Source: Candidatus Peregrinibacteria bacterium (lineage in GTDB: Bacteria > Patescibacteriota > Gracilibacteria > UBA1369). Taken from it: a stretch of DNA of 64,000 bases. The notes under the pieces were generated by a model. That model was not told the DNA's origin and searched no databases. It was given only the letters and a program-made list of their open reading frames with translations. Each line of letters begins with the position of its first letter. The stretch's first letter is position 1. Positions 1 through 7,865 of the stretch are shown piece by piece. The DNA is taken from NCBI GenBank assembly GCA_003153355.1, contig PLYH01000001.1, forward strand, positions 250,953 through 314,952, read 5' to 3'. The position numbers and the translations under genes are program-made.

Positions 1-661
1 GCGTTTGACTGCAAAATTCGCCAAAGCGTTCCCTGACGAAACGCTGCCTGAAACGGACGCTGATGAAGCCGGACTGGACGGATTCCAGATTGACGCAGCT
101 TTGGAAAACGCCAAACAAGGCGCGGTCATGCACGACAAAATGAAAAACCAGACCATCGCACATGAACTTACGGACCTCGCAGGGAAGAGTGAACTTTACA
201 ATGCCAATACCACGGACAGCCAACGCAAAGATAAACATCTTGGCAGCCAATTCGAACGCGAACTCAACGACCAGCTTCTGGAACACACCGGCGGAGAAAC
301 CGTTTTAAATAAAGAGGGTCAGGGTCAGGACATCCGCAAAGTCGACGTCAAAAATATGGACAAACTTAACGCCCAGCAGATTCACGAACTCAAAAAAGAG
401 GTCACGTCGCACCGCGGCAACAAAGCGCAAAACGTTCATCACTTACAACTCAGCAGCCGTGAAAGCGGCCAGAACCTGAACGCCCAAACCGGCCGCGACC
501 AGGTCGAAAAAAACAAAGCCCAACTCCAGGGCGAACTTGCCGAGCGCGCGGCCCAAGCCTTAAAAGCCCGCGGCAAAAAGCTCACGGCAAAAGACATCGC
601 GGCCCTGCACGAAGCCGCGGCCAAAGACGACCTTTACGTCAAACTCCAGGAAGTGGCGTAA
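1..661 (+). CDS. C-terminal part of an unknown hydrophilic protein (truncated by window edge)
   Basis: The reading frame is open from the first complete codon, and the first in-window start candidate is a TTG at 5, so the gene most likely begins upstream. About 218 residues are visible and end at TAA 659-661. The sequence is charged, rich in Lys, Glu, Gln and Ala, looks largely helical, and has no membrane segment or cysteine motif. It converges on the speA-like gene with only 4 nt between the ends. I do not recognise a family, and no function is assigned. Confidence 0.7.
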   Translation, partial: RLTAKFAKAFPDETLPETDADEAGLDGFQIDAALENAKQGAVMHDKMKNQTIAHELTDLAGKSELYNANTTDSQRKDKHLGSQFERELNDQLLEHTGGETVLNKEGQGQDIRKVDVKNMDKLNAQQIHELKKEVTSHRGNKAQNVHHLQLSSRESGQNLNAQTGRDQVEKNKAQLQGELAERAAQALKARGKKLTAKDIAALHEAAAKDDLYVKLQEVA

Positions 662-665
662 AATC

Positions 666-2060
666 CTACCACCCAAACAACTTTCCAACATCATCCGGTG
701 TTTCTCTTCGGCGCGCCACAGTCACGATGCCGTTCTGCAAAACAATTTTCGCGGGCGAAGACAGCAGACAGTGATGCGAAGAAAATGCATCCTGATAAGC
801 TCCCGTATCAAAAATCGCGATATATTGTGCTTCACCTTCTTCCAAATCTTCCAACGCAGGCAGCAGCAAATATCCGTCGCTCGCGGCATATTTATCGTCG
901 GAGTCGCAGCTTAATCCTGCGAGCCACACGCGGTGGCGGTGTTTCGCATCCATATTGTTCACAGGGGTAATGTGCCACTTCTGATGAATCGCCCACGTAT
1001 CCAGAAGATCATTCATGAAGCTGCCGTCAATGATGTACCACTGCTTGGCAACGGAAGCGCCATGAATCGGTTTGGCCGCAACGATGCGGTACACCGTAAT
1101 TTGCGCTGGCGCAGTTATGTGCCTCCCCCACTCCACGATAATGTTCGGATGAGGAATCGCAGCCTTGTCACTCATGTCCTTGAGTGACTTCATAGTGCGG
1201 TAAATCACAGACTCAACGCTGTACATCTTTTTCTTTTCATAAGGAATCGCAAAACCTCCGCCAATATTAATGGTATCCAGCGTCGGATTGATTTCGCGAA
1301 TTTTTTTGTAGGCGTTAAAAGCCTCGCGCAAAGCCACGATCATGTCGTTCTCCACCTGGATCTGCGAACCGATATGGTAGTGCAAAATCTTCAGGTTGCG
1401 GATTTTGCCGAGTTCCAGAATCTCATCAAGCATCAGACCGAAACGGTCAATCTTTTTGTCCCAGTGCGATTTCACTTTGGACTGAAGATTGATGCGGATT
1501 CCCAGATCTCCGTTAAAACCCTTAAACAGTTTCAATTCTTCCGCGTCTTCAATAATCGGAATAATCGTCAGGCCGGCTTCGCGCAATTTTTTGATGAGCG
1601 CAATATACTGCTCAGTCTTTGGCCCGTTGCAAAGAACTTTGATTTTCGAATGAAAGTTTTCACCTTCCCAAAGTTTTTTCACAATCCAAAGATCGTTTGC
1701 AGAAGCACACTCAAGATGCGCACCTTCGGAAACGAGCGGAAGCATAAACTCTTTGTTCTGATTCACCTTCATCGGAAAATGATAGGTAAATTTGCCCTTA
1801 TAGCTGAGGCGTTTCGTGTTTAAAGCCACTGTTCTAAACAGGGTGCTTAAACGTTCTTCCAGAATGGAAGGGAGAAAAATCTCGACGGCGGAACCGAATT
1901 TCTTCGCCAAATCATACACGTTATATTGGTAGTTCCCTTCGCGTATCATGAGTTCTCCGTCTTTGTTGATGTCGAAGTACTGGGTATTGAATTCTTTTTG
2001 GCCGAGTTTCCAGGTTTTTTTGTAATTTTTCCTCGCGGGGGGCCGCTTACGTTTTTTCAA
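666..2060 (-). CDS. speA: Arginine decarboxylase, SpeA-type (alanine-racemase fold), short form
   Basis: Predicted to decarboxylate arginine to agmatine with pyridoxal phosphate. The PLP lysine is K98 in 'PMKVNQ'. Further on come 'HYHIGSQ', the glycine loop 'IGGGFAIPY', 'VEWGRHITA', the 'LSCDSDD' active-site cysteine motif and 'GAYQDAFSS' near the C-terminus; all match the fold-III decarboxylases of the SpeA group. At 464 residues it is much shorter than the ~630-660 residues usual for SpeA. No ATG lies near the N-terminus, so a TTG start at 2060 (TTG-AAA-AAA) is chosen. It lies beside agmatinase and a deoxyhypusine-synthase homologue, which supports a polyamine role. Arginine specificity is inferred from the family and the neighbouring agmatinase. 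Confidence 0.88.
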   Translation of the reverse strand: MKKRKRPPARKNYKKTWKLGQKEFNTQYFDINKDGELMIREGNYQYNVYDLAKKFGSAVEIFLPSILEERLSTLFRTVALNTKRLSYKGKFTYHFPMKVNQNKEFMLPLVSEGAHLECASANDLWIVKKLWEGENFHSKIKVLCNGPKTEQYIALIKKLREAGLTIIPIIEDAEELKLFKGFNGDLGIRINLQSKVKSHWDKKIDRFGLMLDEILELGKIRNLKILHYHIGSQIQVENDMIVALREAFNAYKKIREINPTLDTINIGGGFAIPYEKKKMYSVESVIYRTMKSLKDMSDKAAIPHPNIIVEWGRHITAPAQITVYRIVAAKPIHGASVAKQWYIIDGSFMNDLLDTWAIHQKWHITPVNNMDAKHRHRVWLAGLSCDSDDKYAASDGYLLLPALEDLEEGEAQYIAIFDTGAYQDAFSSHHCLLSSPAKIVLQNGIVTVARRRETPDDVGKLFGW

Positions 2061-2238
2061 TTTATAACGTTGGGTAAAAAGAAATACCGTAATTTCGTTT
2101 TTACCAAATTACGCAGTGAAGTGCAAGAAGTTTTTCAAAAAAAGTCCTCATCGCCAAAACGAAAAACAAAATCCTATTGTTTTTATGAAAATTTCATTTT
2201 AAATTGCAGCCATGGAAACTATATTTTAATTCTTGCTT

Positions 2239-2493
2239 ATGATGGCCGAAGGAATAGAAAAAGGAACGTCAAACGATCTTCGCACGCCCGAAGAAGGTCA
2301 AAATGAAAATGCCTATAAAATTTTTGACGAAGCCATTGCAAACGTACGTGCAGGACTGACAAAAGCAGGCCATCTGGAACTGGTGACAGCCGAAGGATTC
2401 CGCGAAGCAAAATCCAAACTTTACCAAGCCGTGGGACAAAAAGCCGGCGACAACCACATGAACGAATGGTTCGCGGTAAATATGGCAAACTAA
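2239..2493 (+). CDS. Small unknown protein within the polyamine cluster
   Basis: An 84-residue protein starting at ATG 2239 in the usual 'ctt-ATG' context; TTG 2233 in the same frame is possible but less likely. It is acidic and helical, with one segment of moderate hydrophobicity but no membrane span and no cysteines. It lies between speA and speB on the opposite strand and converges on speB, 12 nt from its stop. I do not recognise a family. The clean start context and separate position favour a real gene over a shadow frame. Confidence 0.55.
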   Translation: MMAEGIEKGTSNDLRTPEEGQNENAYKIFDEAIANVRAGLTKAGHLELVTAEGFREAKSKLYQAVGQKAGDNHMNEWFAVNMAN

Positions 2494-2505
2494 AATACCA
2501 TCAGA

Positions 2506-3585
2506 TTATTTTTTGAACCGGCCCTGGCTTTTCGCCATCAGATTGCAAAGCCTGTATAAAGCGCGGACGCCAACCATCGAATCCCAATCATCCGTAACGC
2601 CCGGGGCTACTTCGCAAAGATCAAACCCGATAATTTTCCGGCCGCTCTTCATCAAAGTTTCCAGCATAAAAAAGACCTGTTCATACTCAAGACCGCCCGG
2701 AACGGGCGTGCCCGTATGAGGACACAAAGCCGGGTCCAACGCATCAATATCAAAACTGATGTACACATTTTCTCCCAAAGGCTTCACAATATCTTCCGAG
2801 ATTTTTTTCCAGGTGTCACCGCTGTAAAGTCTGCGTTTAATGTCACGGTCCGGGAAAGCAACCATCCGTCCTTTAGAATTTTGAATGCGGTCAGCTTCCT
2901 GCTGGGAATAATCGCGGATGCCCACAACCACCAATCTCTCAATCTGTTTCATTTTGGTAGAGTTGTATTGGATCGAAGCGTGGGAAAACTCAAACCCTTC
3001 GTAGGCCTTTCTTAAGTCCGCATGCGCGTCGATGTGCAGAATTGAATAGTTTGGATACTGTTTCGTCAGCGCGCGCATAAAGCCAAGCGGAGCGCTGTGT
3101 TCCCCACCCAAAACGCCAACCAACTTTCCTTCCTTCAATAACTTCGCCGACTCTTTTTCCATCCATTGATTCAGCTCTTCGCCTCCTTTATTAATGGCAT
3201 CATAATATTTACGGACTTTGGCATCATCCTGGCTGCCTCCGTTTTCCAGATTGGCGATGCATTTTTCGGCAAACGCGCGGAGCTCTTTATTTTTTCGGAC
3301 CCAATACTGAGAAATCTTTTCCATGCCGATCCCAAGTTTCCAGGCATCAGGAATATCCGCATCATAAAAATCCACCTGAGTTGAAGCATCAAGCATAGTT
3401 TTTGGCCCGCGCGCGGTGCCTGCGCGGTACGAAACTGTCACTTCCCACGGCATCGGAATAATCACAACCTCGGACTCCTCATTCGTAAACGGCAACCCGA
3501 ACAATTGGCCGTTCAAAAGCCCGATGTGACTGGTGTCGAACGACACAATTTTCTTCTGTTTACTGATGAGATTTTTCTTATCCAT
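2506..3585 (-). CDS. speB: Agmatinase / ureohydrolase family enzyme
   Basis: Predicted to hydrolyse agmatine to putrescine and urea with a dinuclear Mn centre. The manganese ligands are visible: 'GGEHSAP', 'HIDAHADLR' and 'FDIDALDP', followed by 'TGTPVPGGL', the substrate-loop motif of the arginase/agmatinase family. The frame is open to a GTG at 3594, but ATG 3585 ('gtt-ATG') fits local start usage and gives 359 residues. The N-terminal 40 residues precede the conserved core. Arginase or another guanidino hydrolase activity cannot be excluded from motifs alone; the adjacent SpeA-type decarboxylase favours agmatine. It is transcribed away from the deoxyhypusine-synthase-like gene, with 85 bp between them. 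Confidence 0.87.
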   Translation of the reverse strand: MDKKNLISKQKKIVSFDTSHIGLLNGQLFGLPFTNEESEVVIIPMPWEVTVSYRAGTARGPKTMLDASTQVDFYDADIPDAWKLGIGMEKISQYWVRKNKELRAFAEKCIANLENGGSQDDAKVRKYYDAINKGGEELNQWMEKESAKLLKEGKLVGVLGGEHSAPLGFMRALTKQYPNYSILHIDAHADLRKAYEGFEFSHASIQYNSTKMKQIERLVVVGIRDYSQQEADRIQNSKGRMVAFPDRDIKRRLYSGDTWKKISEDIVKPLGENVYISFDIDALDPALCPHTGTPVPGGLEYEQVFFMLETLMKSGRKIIGFDLCEVAPGVTDDWDSMVGVRALYRLCNLMAKSQGRFKK

Positions 3586-3616
3586 AACGTGCACAAAGTA
3601 CCAAAAAAGTAATATT

Positions 3617-3645
3617 TTGCCAACGGCATGTGCGTGGGGTAAGAT
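3617..3645 (+). promoter_or_regulatory. Promoter of the deoxyhypusine-synthase-like gene
   Basis: TTGCCA (3617-3622), 17 nt, TAAGAT (3640-3645), 25 nt before ATG 3671. It lies in the divergent spacer shared with the agmatinase gene. Confidence 0.5.
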
Positions 3646-3670
3646 AAATTTCGAATTTTAACACCCCATT

Positions 3671-4780
3671 ATGAAAAGTAAGTTCAGCCAACTCTCTCCG
3701 AATCTCAAAAAATTTATTATCACGAACGAAGGCGCGGGAGCAGGAAAAAATGCTTCGGGCACTTTAAGTTCTTCCGTCAAAAAAAGCAAAACTCCTGTTT
3801 CAACTTTTGCAGAACGGACGTTGAACCACTGTAACGGCGGCGCAACGTACCAGGCCGCACTTTGGTTGAAAAACCATTTAAATAACGGAGGAAAATTAGT
3901 GGTCACCATCGCAGGAGCCCTGAGTTCTTTCCAAGTCGGCGTGATGCTTGCAGACTTGATCCGCCAGGACAAAGTTCACATGATTTCCGCCACGGGCGCA
4001 AACCACGAAGAGTCTTATTATAGATACGTCGCTCATTCACACTACGCCTACATTCCGCGCTACACCGAACTCACGCCCGATCAGGAAGCCGAACTCCGTG
4101 ACGCAGGCCTCCGCCGCATCACCGACACCTTTTTGCCGGAAGACGAAAGCGTCCGCATTATGGAACCGCACCTTCGTAAAATGTGGCAGGAAGCACAAAA
4201 AAAAGGCGAACGGTATTTCCCTCACGAATATTTCAGAAGGCTCTTTGCCGACAAACTTATCAAACCGGATTCAAAAGCGAACCCTGAAGATTGCTGGGCC
4301 TATGCGGCATATAAAAAGAATATTCCGATCGTTATTCCCGGCTTTGAGGATTCCACGATGGGCAACATTTTCGCCAGCTACACTTACAACGGCAAATACC
4401 GCAAAGATAAAAGCGTTGTCCTGGACCAGAGCATCATGAAAAGCGGACTTGAATACTTCACCTGGCTTTACGACTGGTACCAAGATGCGTCAAAAAATCA
4501 TCCCATCGCCTTCTTACAATTGGGCGGAGGCATTGCCGCGGACTTCCCGATCTGCGTCGTTCCATCCATCAAGCATGATCTGCAATTCCCGAAAGTCCGC
4601 GACTGGGCCGGCTTCATTGAAATCGGTTCTTCGCCAATGTCCTACGGTTCCTATTCCGGCGCGGGCGGCAAAGAAAAAATCACCTGGGACAAACTCTCCA
4701 CCAAGAGCTACTACCAGATCATCCAGAGCGATGTGACCGTGGCATTCCCATGGATTGCGGCGATTCTGCTCGGACTGTAA
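3671..4780 (+). CDS. Deoxyhypusine-synthase-like enzyme, probable homospermidine-type synthase
   Basis: A 369-residue member of the deoxyhypusine synthase family. It shows the NAD-binding 'TIAGALSS' region, 'SATGANHEES', 'GFEDSTMGN', the glycine run 'LGGGIAADF', and near the C-terminus 'ITWDKLS', where the lysine aligns with the catalytic lysine of the 'SWGK' motif of true deoxyhypusine synthases, followed by 'VAFPW'. Bacteria lack eIF5A, and characterised bacterial homologues use putrescine to make sym-homospermidine. With SpeA and SpeB next door, the inferred pathway is arginine, agmatine, putrescine, then homospermidine or another condensed polyamine. The exact amine acceptor cannot be read from sequence. 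The start is ATG 3671 in 'cccatt-ATG'. Confidence 0.85.
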   Translation: MKSKFSQLSPNLKKFIITNEGAGAGKNASGTLSSSVKKSKTPVSTFAERTLNHCNGGATYQAALWLKNHLNNGGKLVVTIAGALSSFQVGVMLADLIRQDKVHMISATGANHEESYYRYVAHSHYAYIPRYTELTPDQEAELRDAGLRRITDTFLPEDESVRIMEPHLRKMWQEAQKKGERYFPHEYFRRLFADKLIKPDSKANPEDCWAYAAYKKNIPIVIPGFEDSTMGNIFASYTYNGKYRKDKSVVLDQSIMKSGLEYFTWLYDWYQDASKNHPIAFLQLGGGIAADFPICVVPSIKHDLQFPKVRDWAGFIEIGSSPMSYGSYSGAGGKEKITWDKLSTKSYYQIIQSDVTVAFPWIAAILLGL

Positions 4781-4832
4781 ACCCCCGATGCCCATTCTCC
4801 GGCGAGATCTTCTATTAAAGAGGGGCTTTTTA

Positions 4833-4841
4833 TGCTAAAAT
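4833..4841 (+). promoter_or_regulatory. Extended -10 promoter of the methyltransferase pair
   Basis: TGC-TAAAAT at 4833-4841, 22 nt before ATG 4864, without a convincing -35. The surrounding bases closely resemble those before the unknown gene at 19802 (TGA-TAAAAT followed by an A/T run ending in 'aagcc'). Confidence 0.5.
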
Positions 4842-4863
4842 ATAAAGAAATTTAAGCCTTCTT

Positions 4864-5400
4864 ATGGAAATGTTCAGAGAAACCGTTGCCACGGGTGTCA
4901 TGATCCTGACGCTGCTCATGCTTGGCACGGCCGTCGTAAGCCTATTCCTGCAAGTTCCCTACGTTCCGACCAAAAAACGCGTAGTTCGCAAAATGATCGA
5001 AGTGGCGAACCTGAAAAACAACGATGTGGTCTATGACCTGGGCTGCGGCGACGGAAGACTCTTGTTCGAAGCAGAAAAAACCAAAAAAGTTAACGCGAAG
5101 GGTTACGAGCTGGCACCCATTCCTTATGTTCTGGCTCAGATCAAAAAATTCTTCAACAAATCCAAAACAACCATTCACATGGCCAATTTTTTCAGTGCCA
5201 ACCTGCAGGACGCCAACATCATTTTCTGCTATCTGGGGCCGGACACCATGGGGCAGCTTTATACGAAAATCAAACACGAATGCAAAAAAGGAACCAAGAT
5301 CATCAGCAACACTTTTAGCATCCACGGCGTCGAACCCAGCAAAGTCTGGGCCAAAAATCCAAAAGAAAAATTACCAAGTATCTACCTTTATGAAATATAA
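4864..5400 (+). CDS. Membrane-anchored class I methyltransferase, FAM173/ATPSCKMT-like (copy 1)
   Basis: 178 residues. Residues ~8-30 form one membrane segment, then 'VPYVPT', motif I 'DLGCGDGR' for S-adenosylmethionine, 'GYELAPIPY', a basic stretch and 'IIFCYLGP'. This order resembles the FAM173 group, which in eukaryotes contains the ATP-synthase c-subunit lysine methyltransferase; a membrane-protein lysine as substrate is therefore a reasonable inference, not shown. It overlaps the next gene, a paralogue, by 11 nt. It starts at ATG 4864 in 'ctt-ATG'. Confidence 0.75.
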   Translation: MEMFRETVATGVMILTLLMLGTAVVSLFLQVPYVPTKKRVVRKMIEVANLKNNDVVYDLGCGDGRLLFEAEKTKKVNAKGYELAPIPYVLAQIKKFFNKSKTTIHMANFFSANLQDANIIFCYLGPDTMGQLYTKIKHECKKGTKIISNTFSIHGVEPSKVWAKNPKEKLPSIYLYEI

Positions 5401-6007
5401 ACTCAAAAGCAACAAAGTTACGGATTTCATGACATTTTTCCTCATGGCAATTTCCATCGTAGCGATTGCTGCCATGGCCACTATGCCTTTCGCAAACCCC
5501 TGGAGCATCGCGCTGGCCATTCTCATTATTATTCCGACCGTTATCGCCATGAGCACCGGAGCTCCTTTTGTGCCGACGCCGATGGCCCGCGTCAAAAAAA
5601 TGCTGGCGCTGGCAAAAGTGAAACCCGGTGAAAAAGTTTACGACATCGGATGCGGAGACGGCAGAATGGTCTATGTAGCGGCCAACGACTATGGTGCCAA
5701 GGCCGTCGGGCTGGAACTTTCACCGCTGGTCTATCTTCTGGCCAGAGTCCGTAAATTTTTCTGGAAATCCAAAGCTGAAATTCATTTCTCGGACTTCCGC
5801 TACAAAAATTTGAGCGATGCCGATGTGATAGTCTGCTATTTGCTTCCCGAAGCGCTCGCCAGACTTCAGCCAAAACTGGAAGCCGAACTCAAAAAAGGCG
5901 CGAGGGTCATCTCATACGCCTTTCAGATCGGAAGCTGGAAAGTCACGCACCGCGAAGAACGCAACAGGGAACAAAACCTCGCTCCAATCTGGGTCTACGA
6001 ACGGTAA
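5390..6007 (+). CDS. Membrane-anchored class I methyltransferase, FAM173/ATPSCKMT-like (copy 2)
   Basis: 205 residues from ATG 5390, which lies inside the last codons of copy 1. The open frame extends far upstream, but that part is only a shadow of copy 1. The N-terminus has two membrane segments (about residues 11-32 and 38-56), then 'PFVPTPMARV', motif I 'DIGCGDGR', 'GLELSPLVY' and 'VIVCYLLP', in the same order as copy 1. The two genes are a diverged tandem duplication, translationally coupled by their overlap. The substrate is unknown; a lysine of an integral membrane protein is the family-based guess. Confidence 0.75.
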   Translation: MKYKLKSNKVTDFMTFFLMAISIVAIAAMATMPFANPWSIALAILIIIPTVIAMSTGAPFVPTPMARVKKMLALAKVKPGEKVYDIGCGDGRMVYVAANDYGAKAVGLELSPLVYLLARVRKFFWKSKAEIHFSDFRYKNLSDADVIVCYLLPEALARLQPKLEAELKKGARVISYAFQIGSWKVTHREERNREQNLAPIWVYER

Positions 6008-6046
6008 TTCACTCGGAAATTCAACTTGAAAAACTTTCCGGAAGTA

Positions 6047-6075
6047 TTGACAGATAAATCTTATCTGTGATTAAT
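6047..6075 (+). promoter_or_regulatory. Promoter with built-in palindromic operator before the 81-residue gene
   Basis: TTGACA (6047-6052), 17 nt, ATTAAT (6070-6075). The spacer carries a perfect 8-bp inverted repeat, ACAGATAA-n3-TTATCTGT (6050-6068), overlapping the -35. This is typical of a repressor site, but no regulator can be named. Confidence 0.5.
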
Positions 6076-6107
6076 TTGTCTAACTCAAATTTCACAGAAC
6101 TTTTCGC

Positions 6108-6353
6108 ATGGAAACATTCAACCCGCAAACCGATGAGGTTACCGATATTCTTGCCACCGACGGCGGATTGCATCTTGAAGAGCTGCGCCAGGTAACGCAG
6201 GAAGATATCTACAGAACGCTGCATAGAGCAGCAGTTCAACACAATGGATGTAACGACTACGACGAAATTATTTCTGGAGATCACCCATACCGCGGCTATA
6301 CCCATGCAAAATACGACCCGATGTATCCGCACCACGGCTGGTTCTGGAAATAG
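6108..6353 (+). CDS. Small unknown protein with His/Tyr-rich C-terminus
   Basis: An 81-residue soluble protein from ATG 6108. The N-terminal half is acidic. The C-terminal half is rich in His, Tyr, Asp and Pro and ends in 'HHGWFWK'; the single cysteine sits in 'NGCNDYD'. No membrane span or known domain is recognised. A promoter with a perfect inverted repeat lies directly upstream, so it is probably a separately regulated single gene. Its stop lies 14 nt from the convergent comEC end. Confidence 0.6.
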   Translation: METFNPQTDEVTDILATDGGLHLEELRQVTQEDIYRTLHRAAVQHNGCNDYDEIISGDHPYRGYTHAKYDPMYPHHGWFWK

Positions 6354-6367
6354 TCATGAAGTATTGA

Positions 6368-7741
6368 TCAAAAATGAAACGCGGCAAAAGGCAGACTTGC
6401 AAAAAAATCCGCCAAAAAAAGCATCAATGTAACAAAAACGTAAGCAACAAAAGCAATCAGCTGGCCCAAAGGAAAAAAAAGAAAAGAGCCGGCAAGCGCG
6501 CAAAAAACAAAAATGATTATCCACGGAAGCAGCGGAACCACAAAAAGATTCGCGACCGGAGCAATCAGCGAAAACTCTCCGGACTCAAGCAGCAGCGGCA
6601 GAGTAAAAAGCTGCGCGACCACCGTCACCCAAAAAGCTTCCCTCATGGTCTCGGGAATTTTTCCGATCCATCCGAAATGTTTCTTTTTCAAAAGATTTTG
6701 TTCAAGCCGCTCCATTTTTGGCATAAGCAGAAGAATTCCAAGCGTGGCCAGAAAAGAGTATTGAAAAGATCCGTCGACCAGAATCATCCGCGGACTCATG
6801 ATCACCATGACGGCGGCACTGATGAGTAAAAGATGCAGCCCGCTCCCCTTGCGCCCGACCGCCTGTGCAAGAATTGCGATCGAAGCCATCCACGCCGCGC
6901 GGAGTACGCTTGCCGTAAACCCGGAAAAAATAACGAGCCCCAGAATTCCAAACAACACCAAAGCATAACGCCGGCGCCGCGCGGCCTTTTGTCCCAAATA
7001 TCCCAGCACCGCGATCATCAACGAAACTTTATACCCGTCCACGGCAAGAACATGCGTAAGCCCCGTGGCCTGAAACCGGTCAAGAATATCCTGCGCAATG
7101 CCATGCCTTTGCCCAGTCAAAACTCCGGCAATCAAACCAGCCTGGGGTTCAGCAAAAAGTTTGTTGATGTTGGACATCATCAAAGATTTTATCCAAAAAA
7201 TCGTTTTCAAAAAATTCTGGCCGGACGCGATAAAAACATTTCCCCAAGACCCGGCCCCACCCGATTTATCCCCAGCAGCCTTTCGAATGGACGGCTGTGT
7301 GCACAGTGCGAAAATATCGCTTCCTGCTAAATAAGCTTCATAAGAAAACGCTGGAAATACCGGAGGTGTTTGCAGCTTACAACTAATATCCAATTCATCG
7401 CCGTAAAAATATTCAGGATAACGGTCGGCTTTGACCATAACCTTGCCGTGCACTGCTTTTGTCTGGACCGTCGGCAAAAAAATCTTTTCAGCTTCCAGCG
7501 TCAAATTCTGGGCATCACTCCGTACATCAGGTTCACTGGTGATGCTGGCGATAAAATGAAGACGCAAAGGCGTACCCCGGTAATAAGCAATATCGTCCGG
7601 ACTAAAATGAGGAACGCCCAGCCAGGGCTGCAGCAAAATATCCAGCGACAAAACCGCCAGACACGCAGCCTTCACGTAACGGGACCGGTGCCACGGCCAC
7701 CTCAAATATTTTTTCGCCGTGTTCAAAAAAGAAAATTTCAT
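6368..7741 (-). CDS. comEC: ComEC/Rec2-family DNA-uptake channel protein
   Basis: 457 residues with a DUF4131-like N-terminal extracellular region (about 45-165) between membrane segments, then the Competence domain. That domain includes 'GLIAGVLTGQ', 'GLTHVLAVDGYKV' (the family's 'GLTHLLAISGxHV' element) and a run of about eight membrane helices to the end. The C-terminal metallo-beta-lactamase domain found in longer ComEC proteins is absent. The expected role is a membrane channel for single-stranded DNA during natural transformation. No other competence genes are in the window. Start ATG 7741. Confidence 0.87.
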   Translation of the reverse strand: MKFSFLNTAKKYLRWPWHRSRYVKAACLAVLSLDILLQPWLGVPHFSPDDIAYYRGTPLRLHFIASITSEPDVRSDAQNLTLEAEKIFLPTVQTKAVHGKVMVKADRYPEYFYGDELDISCKLQTPPVFPAFSYEAYLAGSDIFALCTQPSIRKAAGDKSGGAGSWGNVFIASGQNFLKTIFWIKSLMMSNINKLFAEPQAGLIAGVLTGQRHGIAQDILDRFQATGLTHVLAVDGYKVSLMIAVLGYLGQKAARRRRYALVLFGILGLVIFSGFTASVLRAAWMASIAILAQAVGRKGSGLHLLLISAAVMVIMSPRMILVDGSFQYSFLATLGILLLMPKMERLEQNLLKKKHFGWIGKIPETMREAFWVTVVAQLFTLPLLLESGEFSLIAPVANLFVVPLLPWIIIFVFCALAGSFLFFPLGQLIAFVAYVFVTLMLFLADFFASLPFAAFHF

Positions 7742-7793
7742 TCACCTATTCTGAACTCAGAAAATGAAAAAATGATGATAGAAAGATAAACTC

Positions 7794-7833
7794 TTCCTAA
7801 AAATTTGACTTATTCCTAAAAATATTTTATATT
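7794..7833 (+). promoter_or_regulatory. trmB-like promoter with two 11-bp direct repeats
   Basis: TTGACT (7805-7810), 17 nt, TATATT (7828-7833). The 11-mer TTCCTAAAAAT occurs at 7794-7804 and again at 7813-7823, immediately upstream of the -35 and inside the spacer. The placement suggests an operator, plausibly for autoregulation. Confidence 0.5.
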
Positions 7834-7865
7834 TTTAACTTTCACCAACTCTTAATAAAGCACTT

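Noticed and set aside
5024..5389. A 327-residue protein starting at 5024, upstream of the second methyltransferase
   Set aside because: The upstream part is in a shifted frame over the first methyltransferase and has no domain; ATG 5390 begins a normal membrane-anchored paralogue.
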